Shown here: in pieces, positions 36,222 through 46,016 of the stretch
Position numbering within the stretch: position 1 is the first letter of the stretch
Layout: the number at the start of each line of letters is the position of its first letter
DNA from: Brumimicrobium oceani
GTDB taxonomy: Bacteria; Bacteroidota; Bacteroidia; Flavobacteriales_D; Crocinitomicaceae
Assembly (NCBI RefSeq): GCF_003143775.1
Contig: NZ_QFRJ01000005.1
Coordinates: forward strand, 1-64,000
Direction of reading: 5' to 3'
DNA: 64,000 nucleotides
Translations under genes and position numbers: made by a program
Notes under the pieces: model-generated
What the model was told of the DNA's origin: nothing
The model's input: the letters and a program-made list of their open reading frames with translations, nothing else
The model's database searches: none

Positions 36222-38225
36222 TTATTTGTAGCTTCTAGTTTTAAGTTCAATGTTCTCATAAACTAGATCTTCTTTGTGAAGAATTGCATCAGCAGGATTA
36301 CCTGTGTATTCCCACATAGAAACGTATTTGAAGTTTTCGTCATCACGTTTTGCTTCTCCTTCTTCAGACTGAGACTCTTCGCGGAAGTGACCTCCACAAG
36401 ACTCTTCTCTCAACAAAGCATCTTTAGCGAATAACTCACCTAACTCTAAATAATCTGCTACACGACCAGCTTTCGCCAATTCCTCGTTAAATTCATTTCT
36501 TCCTCCTGGTACTTTAATTTCTTTCCAGAACTCATCACGTAACGCTTTAATTTCAGAAATAGCTTCAAGTAAACCTTCTCTATTTCTAGCCATACCACAT
36601 TTGTTCCACATAATTAGTCCTAATTTTCTGTGGAAAGAATCCACTGACTTAGTTCCATTATTGTTGATCAAATGATCTAAACGTTCTACAACTTCTTTTT
36701 CTGCTTCAGCGAATGCTGGGTGATCAGTTGAAATTGGTCCTGTACGAATATCATGAGCTAAATAGTCACCTATTGTATAAGGCAATACGAAATATCCATC
36801 GGCTAAACCTTGCATCAATGCAGAAGCTCCTAAACGGTTGGCTCCGTGATCTGAGAAGTTTGCTTCCCCGATAGCATATAATCCAGGTATTGTTGTCATT
36901 AAGTTATAATCTACCCAAATTCCACCCATTGTGTAGTGAACGGCAGGGAAAATCATCATTGGAGTTTCGTATGGATTTTCATCAACGATTTTCTCATACA
37001 TTTGGAAAAGGTTACCATATTTATTAGCGATAACTTCTTTACCTAATTTCGTAACTAGCGCCTGATCGTTTTCGTTTAAACCTTGAACGTGTGCTGTTTC
37101 CTTACCATAACGCTCAATTGCTGAAGCAAAATCTAAATAAACCGCTTGTCCTGTTTGATTCACTCCATAACCCGCATCACAACGCTCTTTTGCTGCACGA
37201 GAGGCAACATCACGAGGTACAAGGTTACCAAATGCTGGGTAACGACGCTCTAAATAATAATCTCTGTTCTCTTCTGCAATTTGAGTTGGTTTTAACTGAC
37301 CAGCTCTAATTGCTTTTACGTCATCTAAGTTTTTAGGAACCCAAATACGTCCATCATTTCTTAATGATTCAGACATTAACGTAAGTTTCGCTTGTAATTC
37401 ACCAGCAACTGGAATACATGTTGGGTGAATTTGAGTGAAACAAGGGTTCGCAAAGTAAGCTCCTTTTTTGTGAACTTTCCATGCAGCAGAACCATTACTT
37501 CCCATTGCATTTGTTGACAAGAAGAAAACGTTTCCGTAACCTCCTGTTCCAATTACAACAGCGTGTGCACTGTGGCGTTCAACTTTACCAGTAACTAAAT
37601 CTCTGGCAATAATTCCTCTGGCTTTTCCGTCTACAACTACAACGTCCATCATTTCATGACGGTTGTACATCTTAACTTTTCCTCGACCAATCTGGCGATT
37701 TAAAGCAGAATAAGCTCCTAAAAGTAATTGCTGACCAGTTTGACCTTTCGCATAAAAAGTACGCGAAACCAAAACCCCTCCAAAAGAACGGTTATCCAAA
37801 AGTCCACCATAGTCACGTGCAAAAGGTACCCCTTGCGCCACACATTGGTCAATGATGTTTGCTGAAACTTCAGCCAAACGATAAACGTTTGCCTCTCTTG
37901 AACGGTAATCACCTCCTTTTACTGTATCATAAAACAAGCGATAGATTGAATCTCCATCTCCTTGATAATTTTTTGCTGCGTTGATTCCTCCTTGTGCTGC
38001 AATTGAATGCGCACGTCTTGGTGAATCCTGAAAAGCAAATGCTTTTACGTTATATCCTAATTCAGCTAAAGTTGCAGCGGCAGAACCTCCTGCAAGTCCA
38101 GTTCCAACAACTATAACATCTATTAAACGCTTGTTTGCTGGGTTAACTAAATTAATGTTGTTTTTGTGGGTAGTCCATTTATCCTTTAACGCACCACTCG
38201 GTATTTTCGAATCTATTTTTGTCAT
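36222..38225 (-). CDS. sdhA: Succinate dehydrogenase/fumarate reductase flavoprotein
   Basis: 667 aa. The FAD-binding loop is [10 protein letters not shown] (residues 41-50), and the covalent-FAD His73 is in [16 protein letters not shown] later substrate-site region ([23 protein letters not shown]) is intact. It oxidises succinate to fumarate in the TCA cycle, or the reverse. Six bases after sdhC and 56 before sdhB. Length is usual for the type B enzyme. No anomalies. Confidence 0.96.
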   Translation of the reverse strand: MTKIDSKIPSGALKDKWTTHKNNINLVNPANKRLIDVIVVGTGLAGGSAAATLAELGYNVKAFAFQDSPRRAHSIAAQGGINAAKNYQGDGDSIYRLFYDTVKGGDYRSREANVYRLAEVSANIIDQCVAQGVPFARDYGGLLDNRSFGGVLVSRTFYAKGQTGQQLLLGAYSALNRQIGRGKVKMYNRHEMMDVVVVDGKARGIIARDLVTGKVERHSAHAVVIGTGGYGNVFFLSTNAMGSNGSAAWKVHKKGAYFANPCFTQIHPTCIPVAGELQAKLTLMSESLRNDGRIWVPKNLDDVKAIRAGQLKPTQIAEENRDYYLERRYPAFGNLVPRDVASRAAKERCDAGYGVNQTGQAVYLDFASAIERYGKETAHVQGLNENDQALVTKLGKEVIANKYGNLFQMYEKIVDENPYETPMMIFPAVHYTMGGIWVDYNLMTTIPGLYAIGEANFSDHGANRLGASALMQGLADGYFVLPYTIGDYLAHDIRTGPISTDHPAFAEAEKEVVERLDHLINNNGTKSVDSFHRKLGLIMWNKCGMARNREGLLEAISEIKALRDEFWKEIKVPGGRNEFNEELAKAGRVADYLELGELFAKDALLREESCGGHFREESQSEEGEAKRDDENFKYVSMWEYTGNPADAILHKEDLVYENIELKTRSYK

Positions 38226-38231
38226 AATCTC

Positions 38232-38915
38232 CTAGTTTAATGTCGTTACATAAAGTACAATTGCAATAATGATAAATCCTAAAGGAACTGCAACTGAATA
38301 AATAACTCCGAATTTCTTTAATCCATCAATGTACTTGTTGTTCTGTCCCATGGATTGGAAAGCAGAACCAAAACCATGCATTAGGTGCAAAGCCAAAAGT
38401 ATGAAAGCAACAATGTATGCAATTACTCTAGCTGGATTCGCAAACTTGTGCAATAATTCCTCATAGTACCTGAATTCTCCATTGTGCATTCCCGACATAT
38501 CACCTACGATATATTTAGTGTTGATTTCTGGAAACCAAAAATCAATGAAGTGAAGCACTAAGAACGCTAAAATTACTAATCCTGAAATTGCCATGTTTCT
38601 TGACATCCAAGAAGAGTTAGCTCCTCCGTTAAACTTGTTGTAAGAAACTGGCCTTGCAGCTTTATTTTTTACTTCAAGGTACATTCCCATCACAAAGTGA
38701 AATACTACCGCGAATATTAAAATTGGCTGAGCCAAAAATTGCACTAAGGGATTTGTTCCCATAAAGTGCGATAATTCGTTGAAAGTATCGGGACTGATAA
38801 TTGCCGTAATGTTAATTACTAGGTGTTGTAACAGGAAAATCATAAGGAACAAAGCCGACAAAGCCATTGCAAATTTCCTACCTATCGATGATTTAAATAA
38901 ACCAGATTTGCTCAT
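38232..38915 (-). CDS. sdhC: Succinate dehydrogenase cytochrome b subunit
   Basis: 227 aa with five hydrophobic spans, the single-polypeptide di-heme anchor of type B succinate:quinone oxidoreductase. Histidines suitable as heme ligands are visible in several spans (LQHLVINI, VVFHFVMGMY, LVLHFIDFW, LALHLMHGFGSAFQSMG). First gene of the sdhCAB operon. A -7 element TATTTTTG lies at 38952-38945 on the minus strand. Confidence 0.93.
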   Translation of the reverse strand: MSKSGLFKSSIGRKFAMALSALFLMIFLLQHLVINITAIISPDTFNELSHFMGTNPLVQFLAQPILIFAVVFHFVMGMYLEVKNKAARPVSYNKFNGGANSSWMSRNMAISGLVILAFLVLHFIDFWFPEINTKYIVGDMSGMHNGEFRYYEELLHKFANPARVIAYIVAFILLALHLMHGFGSAFQSMGQNNKYIDGLKKFGVIYSVAVPLGFIIIAIVLYVTTLN

Positions 38916-38944
38916 AATTATTTTTGTATTTCTTTTGTAACAAG

Positions 38945-38952
38945 CAAAAATA
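38945..38952 (-). promoter_or_regulatory. -7 element of the sdh operon
   Basis: Minus-strand TATTTTTG fits TAnnTTTG and lies 30 bases before the sdhC ATG. No matching TTG at the right distance, so only the downstream half of the promoter is recognisable. Confidence 0.45.
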
Positions 38953-39286
38953 AAGGTTAGTTTGACTTAATGCTCATTTTTTATTTATTTAGAATCGATT
39001 TAGATAAGGTGATAAGGCCTAATGATGCTTTATTATGGCTTGGCTAGAGGAAGAATAAAAGGTAAATGGCTTCTGCTTCAGACTCATAATAATTGATGTT
39101 TGGTTCGAAGGAGACAGATTTTTCAAGGCAAACAATTGCTTAATCGATGCCACTTTAAATTACCACTAATTTCAATTTAAAACCGTTGAGTTTTAATAGG
39201 ACTCATAGAAGATTTTTTAAAGAACAAAAGAGATTCCTCAATACTCAGTGTTTTGCGATGAAAATCGATAGGATGATTAGGTGGGG

Positions 39287-39317
39287 AAAGTTGCTGAAAA
39301 GAACCTTCAGCAACTTT
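39287..39317. repeat. 12-bp perfect hairpin in sdhC-upstream gap
   Basis: AAAGTTGCTGAA and TTCAGCAACTTT are perfect inverses around AAGAACC. It lies in the 1008-base non-coding stretch 38916-39923. That stretch also carries a GACCGAGGAG-containing repeat remnant near 39368-39377 and a structured segment at 39530-39728; elsewhere in it I see nothing. Confidence 0.6.
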
Positions 39318-39538
39318 GCACAATCAATGACATAAATCACCTGTTATAGCAAAGTAGTCAAACGACCGAGGAGTTCTCAGGCTTCCGACTGAGCTTCTTT
39401 TGACTATCGTAAAATATTGATTTGGTTTTAAAGACATAATTTTATCTAGTTGTTTTCATCATGAAGAACTGGTATGTTAGTGGCTAACCACAATTTTTGA
39501 TTCTTTTCTTAGAATGACTAATAAGAAAGAAGCTTTAG

Positions 39539-39728
39539 TTCCGCGCTTTTTAAGCGTGGAAGTAATGTCTGACGCATTACATTTTCATTTTTTTTCAGAC
39601 TTAATTTTTTAAGCTCCGGCTTTTTTACTTATATTTATAACAGAATTTAATTATTAACTAATAAAAACCTCTCAGCTTGCAATTTGAGAATCTTATTAAG
39701 GCCACGTCCACCGGGATGTGGCTTTTTT
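39539..39728 (+). ncRNA. Candidate small RNA (structured, terminator-ended)
   Basis: Three features line up: hairpin TTCCGCGCTT/AAGCGTGGAA at 39539-39561 (one G-U), hairpin GTAATG/CATTAC at 39562-39580, and an intrinsic terminator at 39701-39728 with no gene ending there on the plus strand. A terminator without an upstream ORF suggests a non-coding transcript. No convincing promoter was found and I match it to no known RNA family; the 5' limit is a guess. Confidence 0.3.
39701..39728 (+). terminator. Orphan intrinsic terminator
   Basis: GCCACGTCC pairs with GGATGTGGC (one G-U) around ACCG and is followed by TTTTTT. It lies nearly 200 bases before the next plus-strand gene and ends no visible coding transcript. 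Confidence 0.8.
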
Positions 39729-39923
39729 GTTTTCGATTTTTTGTTTTAAGTAGAAAGAACTGAATTATGTTTCTTAAGGCGAGTTGCTTATGCCCATAAT
39801 CACTAAAACGATTACTTTTAAGGAATAAATCGAAGTCATGAAATTTTCTTCGATAATTCTACTATATCCCAAATAAGCCTTACTATAATTCAATTACCCT
39901 TATATTTGTTTTGAAATAGGACC

Positions 39924-40685
39924 ATGGAACATAAAATTACATCTACAATAATCACCTTTAATGAGGAGCGAAATATTGCGCGTTGTATCGATGCTTTAAT
40001 TCCGATATCAGATGAAATTATAGTATTAGATTCTTTCTCTACAGATCGCACAATAGAAATATGTAAAAGTAAGGATGTGCGCATTGAGCAAAGAGAATGG
40101 AAAGGGTATTCCAACGCAAAAAATCATTTGAATCAATTGGCAAACCATGAGTATATTTTCTCTGTTGACGCAGATGAAGCGCCAGACGATATTTTGCAAA
40201 ATGCAATTTCAAATATTAAGGAGGAGGGATTAACAGGGGTTTATGAAGTAAACCGCTTAACCAATTATTGTGGGAGATGGATCAAACATTCAGGTTGGTA
40301 TCCTGATGTGAAAACAAGAATATTTCCAAAATCAATAAGCCAGTGGGAAGGGGTCTATGTGCATGAAGAATTGGTTGTGAAAGGAAATCCAATTGCTAAA
40401 AACTTAGATGGGCACTTGCTGCATTATTCCTATTATTCACAAAAAGAACATCGCGAAAGGGCGGATAAATATTCTGAATTGACAGCTCTTAAAATGTATG
40501 AAAAGGGAAAAAGGGTTGGACCCATGAAGCCATACATTAGTGCTTTTGGCAGGTTCGTGGCCATGTTTTTTATAAAAAAAGGCTTTTTGGATGGGAAAGC
40601 AGGTTTTACCATTGCGCGAATTTCGGCTCTATCCAATATTTATAAATACAAAGAATTAAGAAGATTGCAGCATGAAAACAATTGA
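39924..40685 (+). CDS. Glycosyltransferase family 2, LPS-core WaaE/KdtX-like
   Basis: 253-aa GT-A fold transferase acting at the cytoplasmic face on lipid-linked or LPS glycans. The start STIITFNEERNIARCI and the segment VLDSFSTDRT are typical of the WaaE branch; the metal-binding DxD reads DADEAPDD near residue 80. The C-terminal half has the family HYSYYS-type motif. It overlaps the following heptosyltransferase-like gene by 14 bases, so both very likely build the same LPS core or surface glycan. Confidence 0.85.
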   Translation: MEHKITSTIITFNEERNIARCIDALIPISDEIIVLDSFSTDRTIEICKSKDVRIEQREWKGYSNAKNHLNQLANHEYIFSVDADEAPDDILQNAISNIKEEGLTGVYEVNRLTNYCGRWIKHSGWYPDVKTRIFPKSISQWEGVYVHEELVVKGNPIAKNLDGHLLHYSYYSQKEHRERADKYSELTALKMYEKGKRVGPMKPYISAFGRFVAMFFIKKGFLDGKAGFTIARISALSNIYKYKELRRLQHENN

Positions 40686-41670
40686 TTTGTCAGGTAAAAC
40701 GGTTGTGATAAGTCGTACCGATAGTATTGGGGATGTGATTTTAACTTTGCCCTTGTGTGGTTGGCTAAAGAAACAATTCCCGACGGTTCGAATTATTTTT
40801 CTTGGAAAATCCTACACAGTGGATGTGCTAAAATGTTCACCTTATATCGACGAGATAATACAACTGGAAGATTGGGAAAATGCATCTTTTGAGGAACAAG
40901 TCAAGCGTGTTCAAAATTTAAATATTTATGCCTTTGTTCATGTTTTTCCTAATAAGCATTTGGCTAAGTTAGTGAAAGCAGCAAAAGTTCCTTTCAGAAT
41001 TGGGACTTCGCATCGATTGTTCCATTTGTTAACGTGTAACATTAGACCAAATTTCACACGTAAGAATTCAGATTTTCATGAGGCGCAATTGAACTTTGAA
41101 TTGTTAAAAAAATTCGGTATTCAATCTTTACCGAGCAAAGAAGAACTGGTGGAATATATTGGTGATTTTAAGCCGCAGATTCCCTTGTCTGCCCAACTAA
41201 GTAGTTTGCTCAAGGAAGGAAAACGAATAGTTCTTCATACCAAATCGCAAGGCTCTGCTGTTGAGTGGCCTTTGGAGAAATACTTGAATTTAGCGAATCA
41301 ATTGGTAGAGAAAGGCTTTACAGTTTATTTTTCTGGAACAGAAAAAGAAGGGGTACAGTTTAGAAATCAATTGCCTCATCATGCTAATATTATAGATATT
41401 TCTGGCAAAAGTAGTTTGGGTGAATTGATTACCTTTATAAATGAATGTGATGCCTTGGTTGCCTGTAGTACTGGCCCTTTACATTTAGCAGCGGTTCTAA
41501 AAGTGAAAGCGATTGGTTTATACACTGATTTGCGTCCAATGCACCCTGGTAGATGGTCTCCCATTGGTATACGAAGTGTAGCGCTTACGGCGAATAATTC
41601 AGATAATCCGAAGTTGGAAGATATTTATAGTATATCGGTCCAACGAGTGATGCAAGTGATTGAGGAATAG
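40672..41670 (+). CDS. Glycosyltransferase family 9 (heptosyltransferase-like)
   Basis: 332 aa, GT-B fold. It opens with VVISRTDSIGDVILTLPL, the GT9 nucleotide-sugar/lipid entry motif, and ends with the donor-site pattern NECDALVACSTGPLHLAAVLKVKAIGLY. Relatives are WaaC/WaaF/WaaQ, which add heptose to LPS core; the sugar here is not certain. It overlaps the WaaE-like gene by 14 bases. Two small hairpins follow the stop. Confidence 0.88.
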   Translation: MKTIDLSGKTVVISRTDSIGDVILTLPLCGWLKKQFPTVRIIFLGKSYTVDVLKCSPYIDEIIQLEDWENASFEEQVKRVQNLNIYAFVHVFPNKHLAKLVKAAKVPFRIGTSHRLFHLLTCNIRPNFTRKNSDFHEAQLNFELLKKFGIQSLPSKEELVEYIGDFKPQIPLSAQLSSLLKEGKRIVLHTKSQGSAVEWPLEKYLNLANQLVEKGFTVYFSGTEKEGVQFRNQLPHHANIIDISGKSSLGELITFINECDALVACSTGPLHLAAVLKVKAIGLYTDLRPMHPGRWSPIGIRSVALTANNSDNPKLEDIYSISVQRVMQVIEE

Positions 41671-41684
41671 GTGTAAATAAAAAA

Positions 41685-41738
41685 AGTTACTTCAATTATA
41701 AAGTAACTCTAAGATAATTCACTTAGGTACTAAGTGAT
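41685..41738. terminator. Paired hairpins between convergent genes
   Basis: AGTTACTT (41685-41692) pairs with AAGTAACT (41701-41708), and TCACTTAG (41719-41726) with CTAAGTGA (41730-41737). The first is preceded by an A-run, fitting a terminator for the minus-strand small gene downstream of its stop at 41763; the second sits closer to that gene. Confidence 0.5.
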
Positions 41739-41762
41739 TCCTTAAGAAAAAGAGAAAAGAAA

Positions 41763-41954
41763 TTATTTAAACTTCGTTGGATCGTTTGCCGCTTCTCTAT
41801 TGTATTTCGCCTGTAGACGTAACCAAATAAATAAACCTACAAATCCAAGTACGATTACAGCATAATTAAAAACATTTCCTACTGTCTCAAACAACAATTC
41901 TGTTGTCCATAAAAGTAAATCTCCAAATTCTTCAACAAGTTCTGTATAAGTCAT
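41763..41954 (-). CDS. Small membrane protein, possibly DUF6341
   Basis: 63 aa: an amphipathic acidic N-terminal third, one membrane span (about residues 31-49, YAVIVLGFVGLFIWLRL) and a positive C terminus. The sequence and its position beside the next divergent multi-span gene recall the DUF6341 proteins of Flavobacteriales, but this is from memory. A minus-strand TATATTTG at 41979-41972 lies 17 bases before the ATG. Function unknown. Confidence 0.65.
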   Translation of the reverse strand: MTYTELVEEFGDLLLWTTELLFETVGNVFNYAVIVLGFVGLFIWLRLQAKYNREAANDPTKFK

Positions 41955-42068
41955 AACTGATATTTAAAGTACAAATATAATATTTTTCCAATTGATTCTT
42001 TAAAAACTCTATTTTTATCTCTTTGAATAGATACATTTGTTGACAGTTTATAAAAACCTCGAACATTC

Positions 42069-43022
42069 ATGATTAAGTTTTTTGCCAATAATAATTCATT
42101 TGTAGTCATTTTAATTCCGGTATTTGTAATTCTACACTTGTTATTGGACCATTATTTTCCTTCGTTTAATATGTCAACAGTGGGTCAGGAAAATTTATGG
42201 AATCTTGATTTTTCAGTTATGGACAACTTGCTTTCTAGCGTCTTGGCCGTTATTTTTATTAGCGTAAATGCAATTTTGCTGAATTTTGTATTCAATAGTT
42301 TATCCTTCTATGATAAATTCATTTATTTGCCCAGTTTGACCTATGTTTTTATGCTTTTTCTCTTTCCGATTAGTTTGAGGTTTGGCGAAGACTTAGTTGG
42401 GCATTTGTTTTTTATCCTCTCTTTTTATCAATTGCTAAGCATCCAGCAAAACGAAGATGCACGAAATAATGCTTTTTTAAGCGCTTTGTTTCTTGGGGCG
42501 GCAGCAACTTTTCTTCCTATATACAGCGTCTTTTTTGTAATTATTTGGTTTGGCTTGTTCACAATACGCCCATTTGTTTTTCGCGAGTATGTGTTGCCCA
42601 TTTTTGGCTTTCTGTTTCCATTTTTATGGGTGGTGTTGGTTAACCCTTTTTTTCTAAATGAAATGTTTTCCTTTAGTTCCTATTTGAGTCATACCAACGT
42701 AGGTGATTTTGTAATTTACGTTGGCTACCTCATCGTTGTGGTTTTGGCGCTTTTGGCCAATAAGAAAATTTTGGAACGCCGAATAAAGAGTTCAATTCGC
42801 TACAAAAGGATTATATCAGTAAGCTTCGTCTCTCTGTTGTTTGCGGCCAGCGTAAGTACTTTGATTTTAATTTTTCGAGAGACTTATTTTTACTTCACAA
42901 TTATACTTGTTATTCTTCCATTTATTCTCCCGTATGCCTTTTTGAATATTAAGCGCGCTTGGATTCCTAATGCCTTATTCTATGCCTTGATTGTTTTGAA
43001 CGTTGTGAAATTCTTTTACTAA
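42069..43022 (+). CDS. Multi-span membrane protein, possibly DUF6427
   Basis: 317 aa, nearly all hydrophobic, about nine to ten spans rich in Phe and few charged residues. I recognise no catalytic motif. Size and neighbour fit the DUF6427 proteins described only by sequence in Flavobacteriales, again from memory. It is divergent from the small membrane protein at 41763-41954. A TACATTTG at 42032-42039 lies 29 bases before the ATG. Function unknown. Confidence 0.7.
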   Translation: MIKFFANNNSFVVILIPVFVILHLLLDHYFPSFNMSTVGQENLWNLDFSVMDNLLSSVLAVIFISVNAILLNFVFNSLSFYDKFIYLPSLTYVFMLFLFPISLRFGEDLVGHLFFILSFYQLLSIQQNEDARNNAFLSALFLGAAATFLPIYSVFFVIIWFGLFTIRPFVFREYVLPIFGFLFPFLWVVLVNPFFLNEMFSFSSYLSHTNVGDFVIYVGYLIVVVLALLANKKILERRIKSSIRYKRIISVSFVSLLFAASVSTLILIFRETYFYFTIILVILPFILPYAFLNIKRAWIPNALFYALIVLNVVKFFY

Positions 43023-43172
43023 ATGATTTTTTTAAATACGATTATTATTTTTTTTGTTTAGCTATTTTTCTAATACAAAGAGTTGTAATTCGAAAAAGTT
43101 ACTTTACTTCTGTAGCTTTAGTTAAAGTATTACCTACTTTTATCAGTGACAAAAATCATGAGTCAGCCATTA

Positions 43173-44030
43173 TTAATTATTGAAATCATAGCCACAACTT
43201 TTACAAAATTGCGCTGATTTTTCATGACCTTCTTCCCCACAATTTGGACATTCAAATGATTTGATTCCATGAGATTTTAAGGAGGTAAACTCAGATGAAA
43301 CTATTCCTGTGGGTACTGCGATGATGGCATAACCAAAAAGCATAATAAAGGATGCTAAAGCTTGTCCAAGGGGAGTGACTGGCGCTATGTCACCATATCC
43401 CACAGTAGTTATTGTGATAATTGCCCAATATATACTTCTCGGTATGCTAGTGAAACCAGCTTCTTTAGGTTCAATTACGTACATTAATCCTCCTAAAATA
43501 ATAACAATGGTTAGCATAGAGATGAGGAATACAGCTATTTTGTGCCGACTGTTTTTTAGGGCATCTCCCAAAACATCAGCGCCTATCATATAGCGGCTCA
43601 ATCTTAAAATTCTAAAAACCCTTAAGAAACGAATAGATCTAAGGAGCATTAATGATGTTGCACCATCTATGAATAAACTTAAATAAGAAGGGAGTAATGA
43701 AAATAAATCCACCAGTCCCATAAATGAAAAGATATAGGAGAAAGGTTTACGTAAACTAACAATGCGCAAAATATATTCTATCGTAAATAGTCCGGTAACA
43801 ATCCATTCTATGGTGATGAAAGATAAGTGGTATTTTACATTTAAATAAGTAACACTCTCTAGCATTACCACAACTATTGAAAGTAAGATGATAATCAATA
43901 AAAGAATATCGAAAATCTTTCCGGGCCTTGTATACGTTCCGTAAATAACCTCTTGAATTTTTAATTGCCAAGGTCTTAATTTGAATTCTTTTTCTCGAAA
44001 TGATAAAGATTTATCGATATGTTTCTTCAT
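43173..44030 (-). CDS. Voltage-gated potassium-type channel with C-terminal zinc ribbon
   Basis: 285 aa six-span cation channel. The S4 helix (residues 131-146) has Arg at every third place (131, 134, 137, 140, 143, 146), the pore filter is TTVGYGD (208-214), and S5/S6 flank it. This predicts a K+-selective voltage-sensing channel in the inner membrane. The C-terminal tail (about 261-279) has four Cys in two CxxC pairs, a zinc-ribbon pattern. The combination is known in bacterial 'ion transporter' proteins; the ribbon's role is unknown. Confidence 0.88.
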   Translation of the reverse strand: MKKHIDKSLSFREKEFKLRPWQLKIQEVIYGTYTRPGKIFDILLLIIILLSIVVVMLESVTYLNVKYHLSFITIEWIVTGLFTIEYILRIVSLRKPFSYIFSFMGLVDLFSLLPSYLSLFIDGATSLMLLRSIRFLRVFRILRLSRYMIGADVLGDALKNSRHKIAVFLISMLTIVIILGGLMYVIEPKEAGFTSIPRSIYWAIITITTVGYGDIAPVTPLGQALASFIMLFGYAIIAVPTGIVSSEFTSLKSHGIKSFECPNCGEEGHEKSAQFCKSCGYDFNN

Positions 44031-44355
44031 AGCTTACCAACTGTTGATATAAAAGTACTCAATTTTAAGAGAAACCTGTAGCCAAAGTTTAAATAGTGTA
44101 CTGGCCAATACATTATAGGACTGATATGAAGTATGTTTTAATCGGGTGATCTAGCAATATTCAGCTGATGTAAGACCACTCCGTGTATTTGGCTGTTAAA
44201 GTAATGCAGGGGAAACACGTTTGTATAACATTATCTTTTGTTTGCCAGCGTTCGTTGTTTTTATGTGCACCCTCAGTTTTCAGTCAAATACTGCGCTTTG
44301 TCAAAGCATTGAAGCAAGCAAATGATTAAAGCTCTTTTAATTCTTCAATAATTTG
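44031..44355. other. Gap without a recognised gene
   Basis: About 325 bases between the channel gene start and the next small gene. No ORF of note, repeat or long hairpin is visible. The channel's promoter should lie at the left end, but I see no clear TAnnTTTG on the minus strand. Confidence 0.4.
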
Positions 44356-44363
44356 TATTTTTG
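44356..44363 (+). promoter_or_regulatory. -7 element four bases from an ATG
   Basis: TATTTTTG matches TAnnTTTG and ends four bases before the ATG at 44368, implying a leaderless or near-leaderless transcript. The -33 half is not clear. Confidence 0.5.
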
Positions 44364-44367
44364 AAGC

Positions 44368-44577
44368 ATGAACATACAAGCGTTGATTCAAAGAAGATTT
44401 TCGGGGGAGCTCAACAATGAAGCGGAGTACATTGAGCTTTTAGTGCAGGTTTTTGCGGTTCTTATTCTTGGGTTGTTGCTTTGGAGGTTAATGGCTGCTT
44501 TCCATAAGAAGAAAAAGGCCAAGCGTAAACCGAGTACTTATTTTGATACCACATTCACGAAGAGTTGGAGGAAATAA
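44368..44577 (+). CDS. Small membrane protein of unknown function
   Basis: 69 aa with one membrane span (about residues 24-44, LLVQVFAVLILGLLLWRLM) and a Lys-rich C terminus. Its start is supported by the -7 element just upstream. No family recognised; it stands 95 bases before kmo on the same strand. Could be a short membrane regulator; there is no evidence for a specific role. Confidence 0.55.
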   Translation: MNIQALIQRRFSGELNNEAEYIELLVQVFAVLILGLLLWRLMAAFHKKKKAKRKPSTYFDTTFTKSWRK

Positions 44578-44672
44578 TATAGGAGGTGTATTAAACCAAA
44601 ATAACTTGTTGTTGTTACATTCACATCCAGGTGTAAAAAGAACCAGCAAGAGCATTTAAGAGAAAGTAAAAG

Positions 44673-46016
44673 ATGGGAAATAAGAAAGTTGCAGTTGTAG
44701 GAGCAGGATTAGTAGGAAGTTTAATGGCTGTTCTACTGGCTAAAAAAGGGATGCAAGTAGATGTCTTTGAACGCCGTCCAGATTTGAGAAAAGCCAAAGC
44801 AATTGGTGGTAGGTCTATTAATTTAGCACTCTCTAATCGTGGGTTTAAAGCGCTTTCTTTAGCAGGATTTGATAAGGAGATTAGAGATGTTTCCATACCT
44901 ATGTACGGGCGTCAAATGCACGATGTGGAAGGAAATTTAACTTATCAGGCTTATGGTAAAGAAAAGGAAGCCATATACTCTGTCTCTCGTGGACAGTTGA
45001 ATCAAAAGTTGATGAATTTAGCGGATGACTATGAAAATGTAAAATACAGGTTTGATAGGGCCTGCGAAGATATAGATTTATCGAAGAACGAAATTACTTT
45101 CAATAATTCCAGCACCCATGGGAAAGAGTATTTTTCTTACGACCAGATTTTTGGAGCAGATGGAGCTTTTTCAGCTGTGAGAGGAGTCTTGCAAAAAACA
45201 CCTATGTTCAATTATTCACAGGAATATTTGCCTCACGGGTACAAAGAGTTATCGTTTCCCGCAAATGCAGATGGAACACATTGCTTCGATAAAAACTGCC
45301 TGCATATTTGGCCAAGAGGCGAATTTATGATGATTGCACTGCCTAATTTGGATGGAAGCTTTACTGTAACACTGTTTTTTCCAATGAAAGGAGAGATTTC
45401 TTTTGAAAGCTTGGATACAGAAGAAAAGGTTTTAGATTTTTTCAATAAAACTTTTCCAGATGCCGTTCCTTACATGCCTACTTTAGTGGAGGACTTCTTT
45501 TCCAACCCCACATCTACTCTTGTGACGGTTAGATGTAGTCCTTGGAATTACGAAGATAAGGTTATGTTGCTTGGAGACGCTTCTCACGCGGTTGTTCCTT
45601 TTTACGGTCAAGGATTGAATTCAGGTTTGGAAGACTGTACTGTTTTCTTTGAAATGTATGAAAAACATAAAGGCAATGTTCATGCTTTGTTTGAAGCTTT
45701 TAGCGAACAGCGTGTTCCAGATGGAAATGCAATAGCTGATTTGGCCTTGTATAATTACATCGAAATGCGCGATTTAGCGGGAGATAAAGATTTTTTATTA
45801 AGAAAGAAAATTGAAAGAAAATTCAGTGATCTTTACCCAGATAAATGGATGCCTTTATATTCTCAAGTTACTTTTAGTCATATTCGTTACTCCGAAGCCT
45901 TGGCCGCAGGAAATAGACAAAGAAAAATTATGGATGAGGTGATGGAAATGGATAGTATTCATGATCAATGGGATGATCAGAAAGTAATAGACAAAATTTT
46001 ATCTTTAGTGGAATGA
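44673..46016 (+). CDS. kmo: Kynurenine 3-monooxygenase
   Basis: FAD-dependent aromatic hydroxylase, 447 aa, converting kynurenine to 3-hydroxykynurenine in tryptophan breakdown and quinolinate/NAD synthesis. The Rossmann loop is GAGLVG (residues 10-15), the second FAD motif is LLGDASHAVVPFYGQG (GD at 301-302), and the product-typical segment RSINLALSNRG is present. C-terminal hydrophobic/charged tail intact. No other kynurenine-pathway gene lies in the window. It overlaps the next gene by four bases (ATGA), so an exported protein is translated with it. Confidence 0.9.
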   Translation: MGNKKVAVVGAGLVGSLMAVLLAKKGMQVDVFERRPDLRKAKAIGGRSINLALSNRGFKALSLAGFDKEIRDVSIPMYGRQMHDVEGNLTYQAYGKEKEAIYSVSRGQLNQKLMNLADDYENVKYRFDRACEDIDLSKNEITFNNSSTHGKEYFSYDQIFGADGAFSAVRGVLQKTPMFNYSQEYLPHGYKELSFPANADGTHCFDKNCLHIWPRGEFMMIALPNLDGSFTVTLFFPMKGEISFESLDTEEKVLDFFNKTFPDAVPYMPTLVEDFFSNPTSTLVTVRCSPWNYEDKVMLLGDASHAVVPFYGQGLNSGLEDCTVFFEMYEKHKGNVHALFEAFSEQRVPDGNAIADLALYNYIEMRDLAGDKDFLLRKKIERKFSDLYPDKWMPLYSQVTFSHIRYSEALAAGNRQRKIMDEVMEMDSIHDQWDDQKVIDKILSLVE

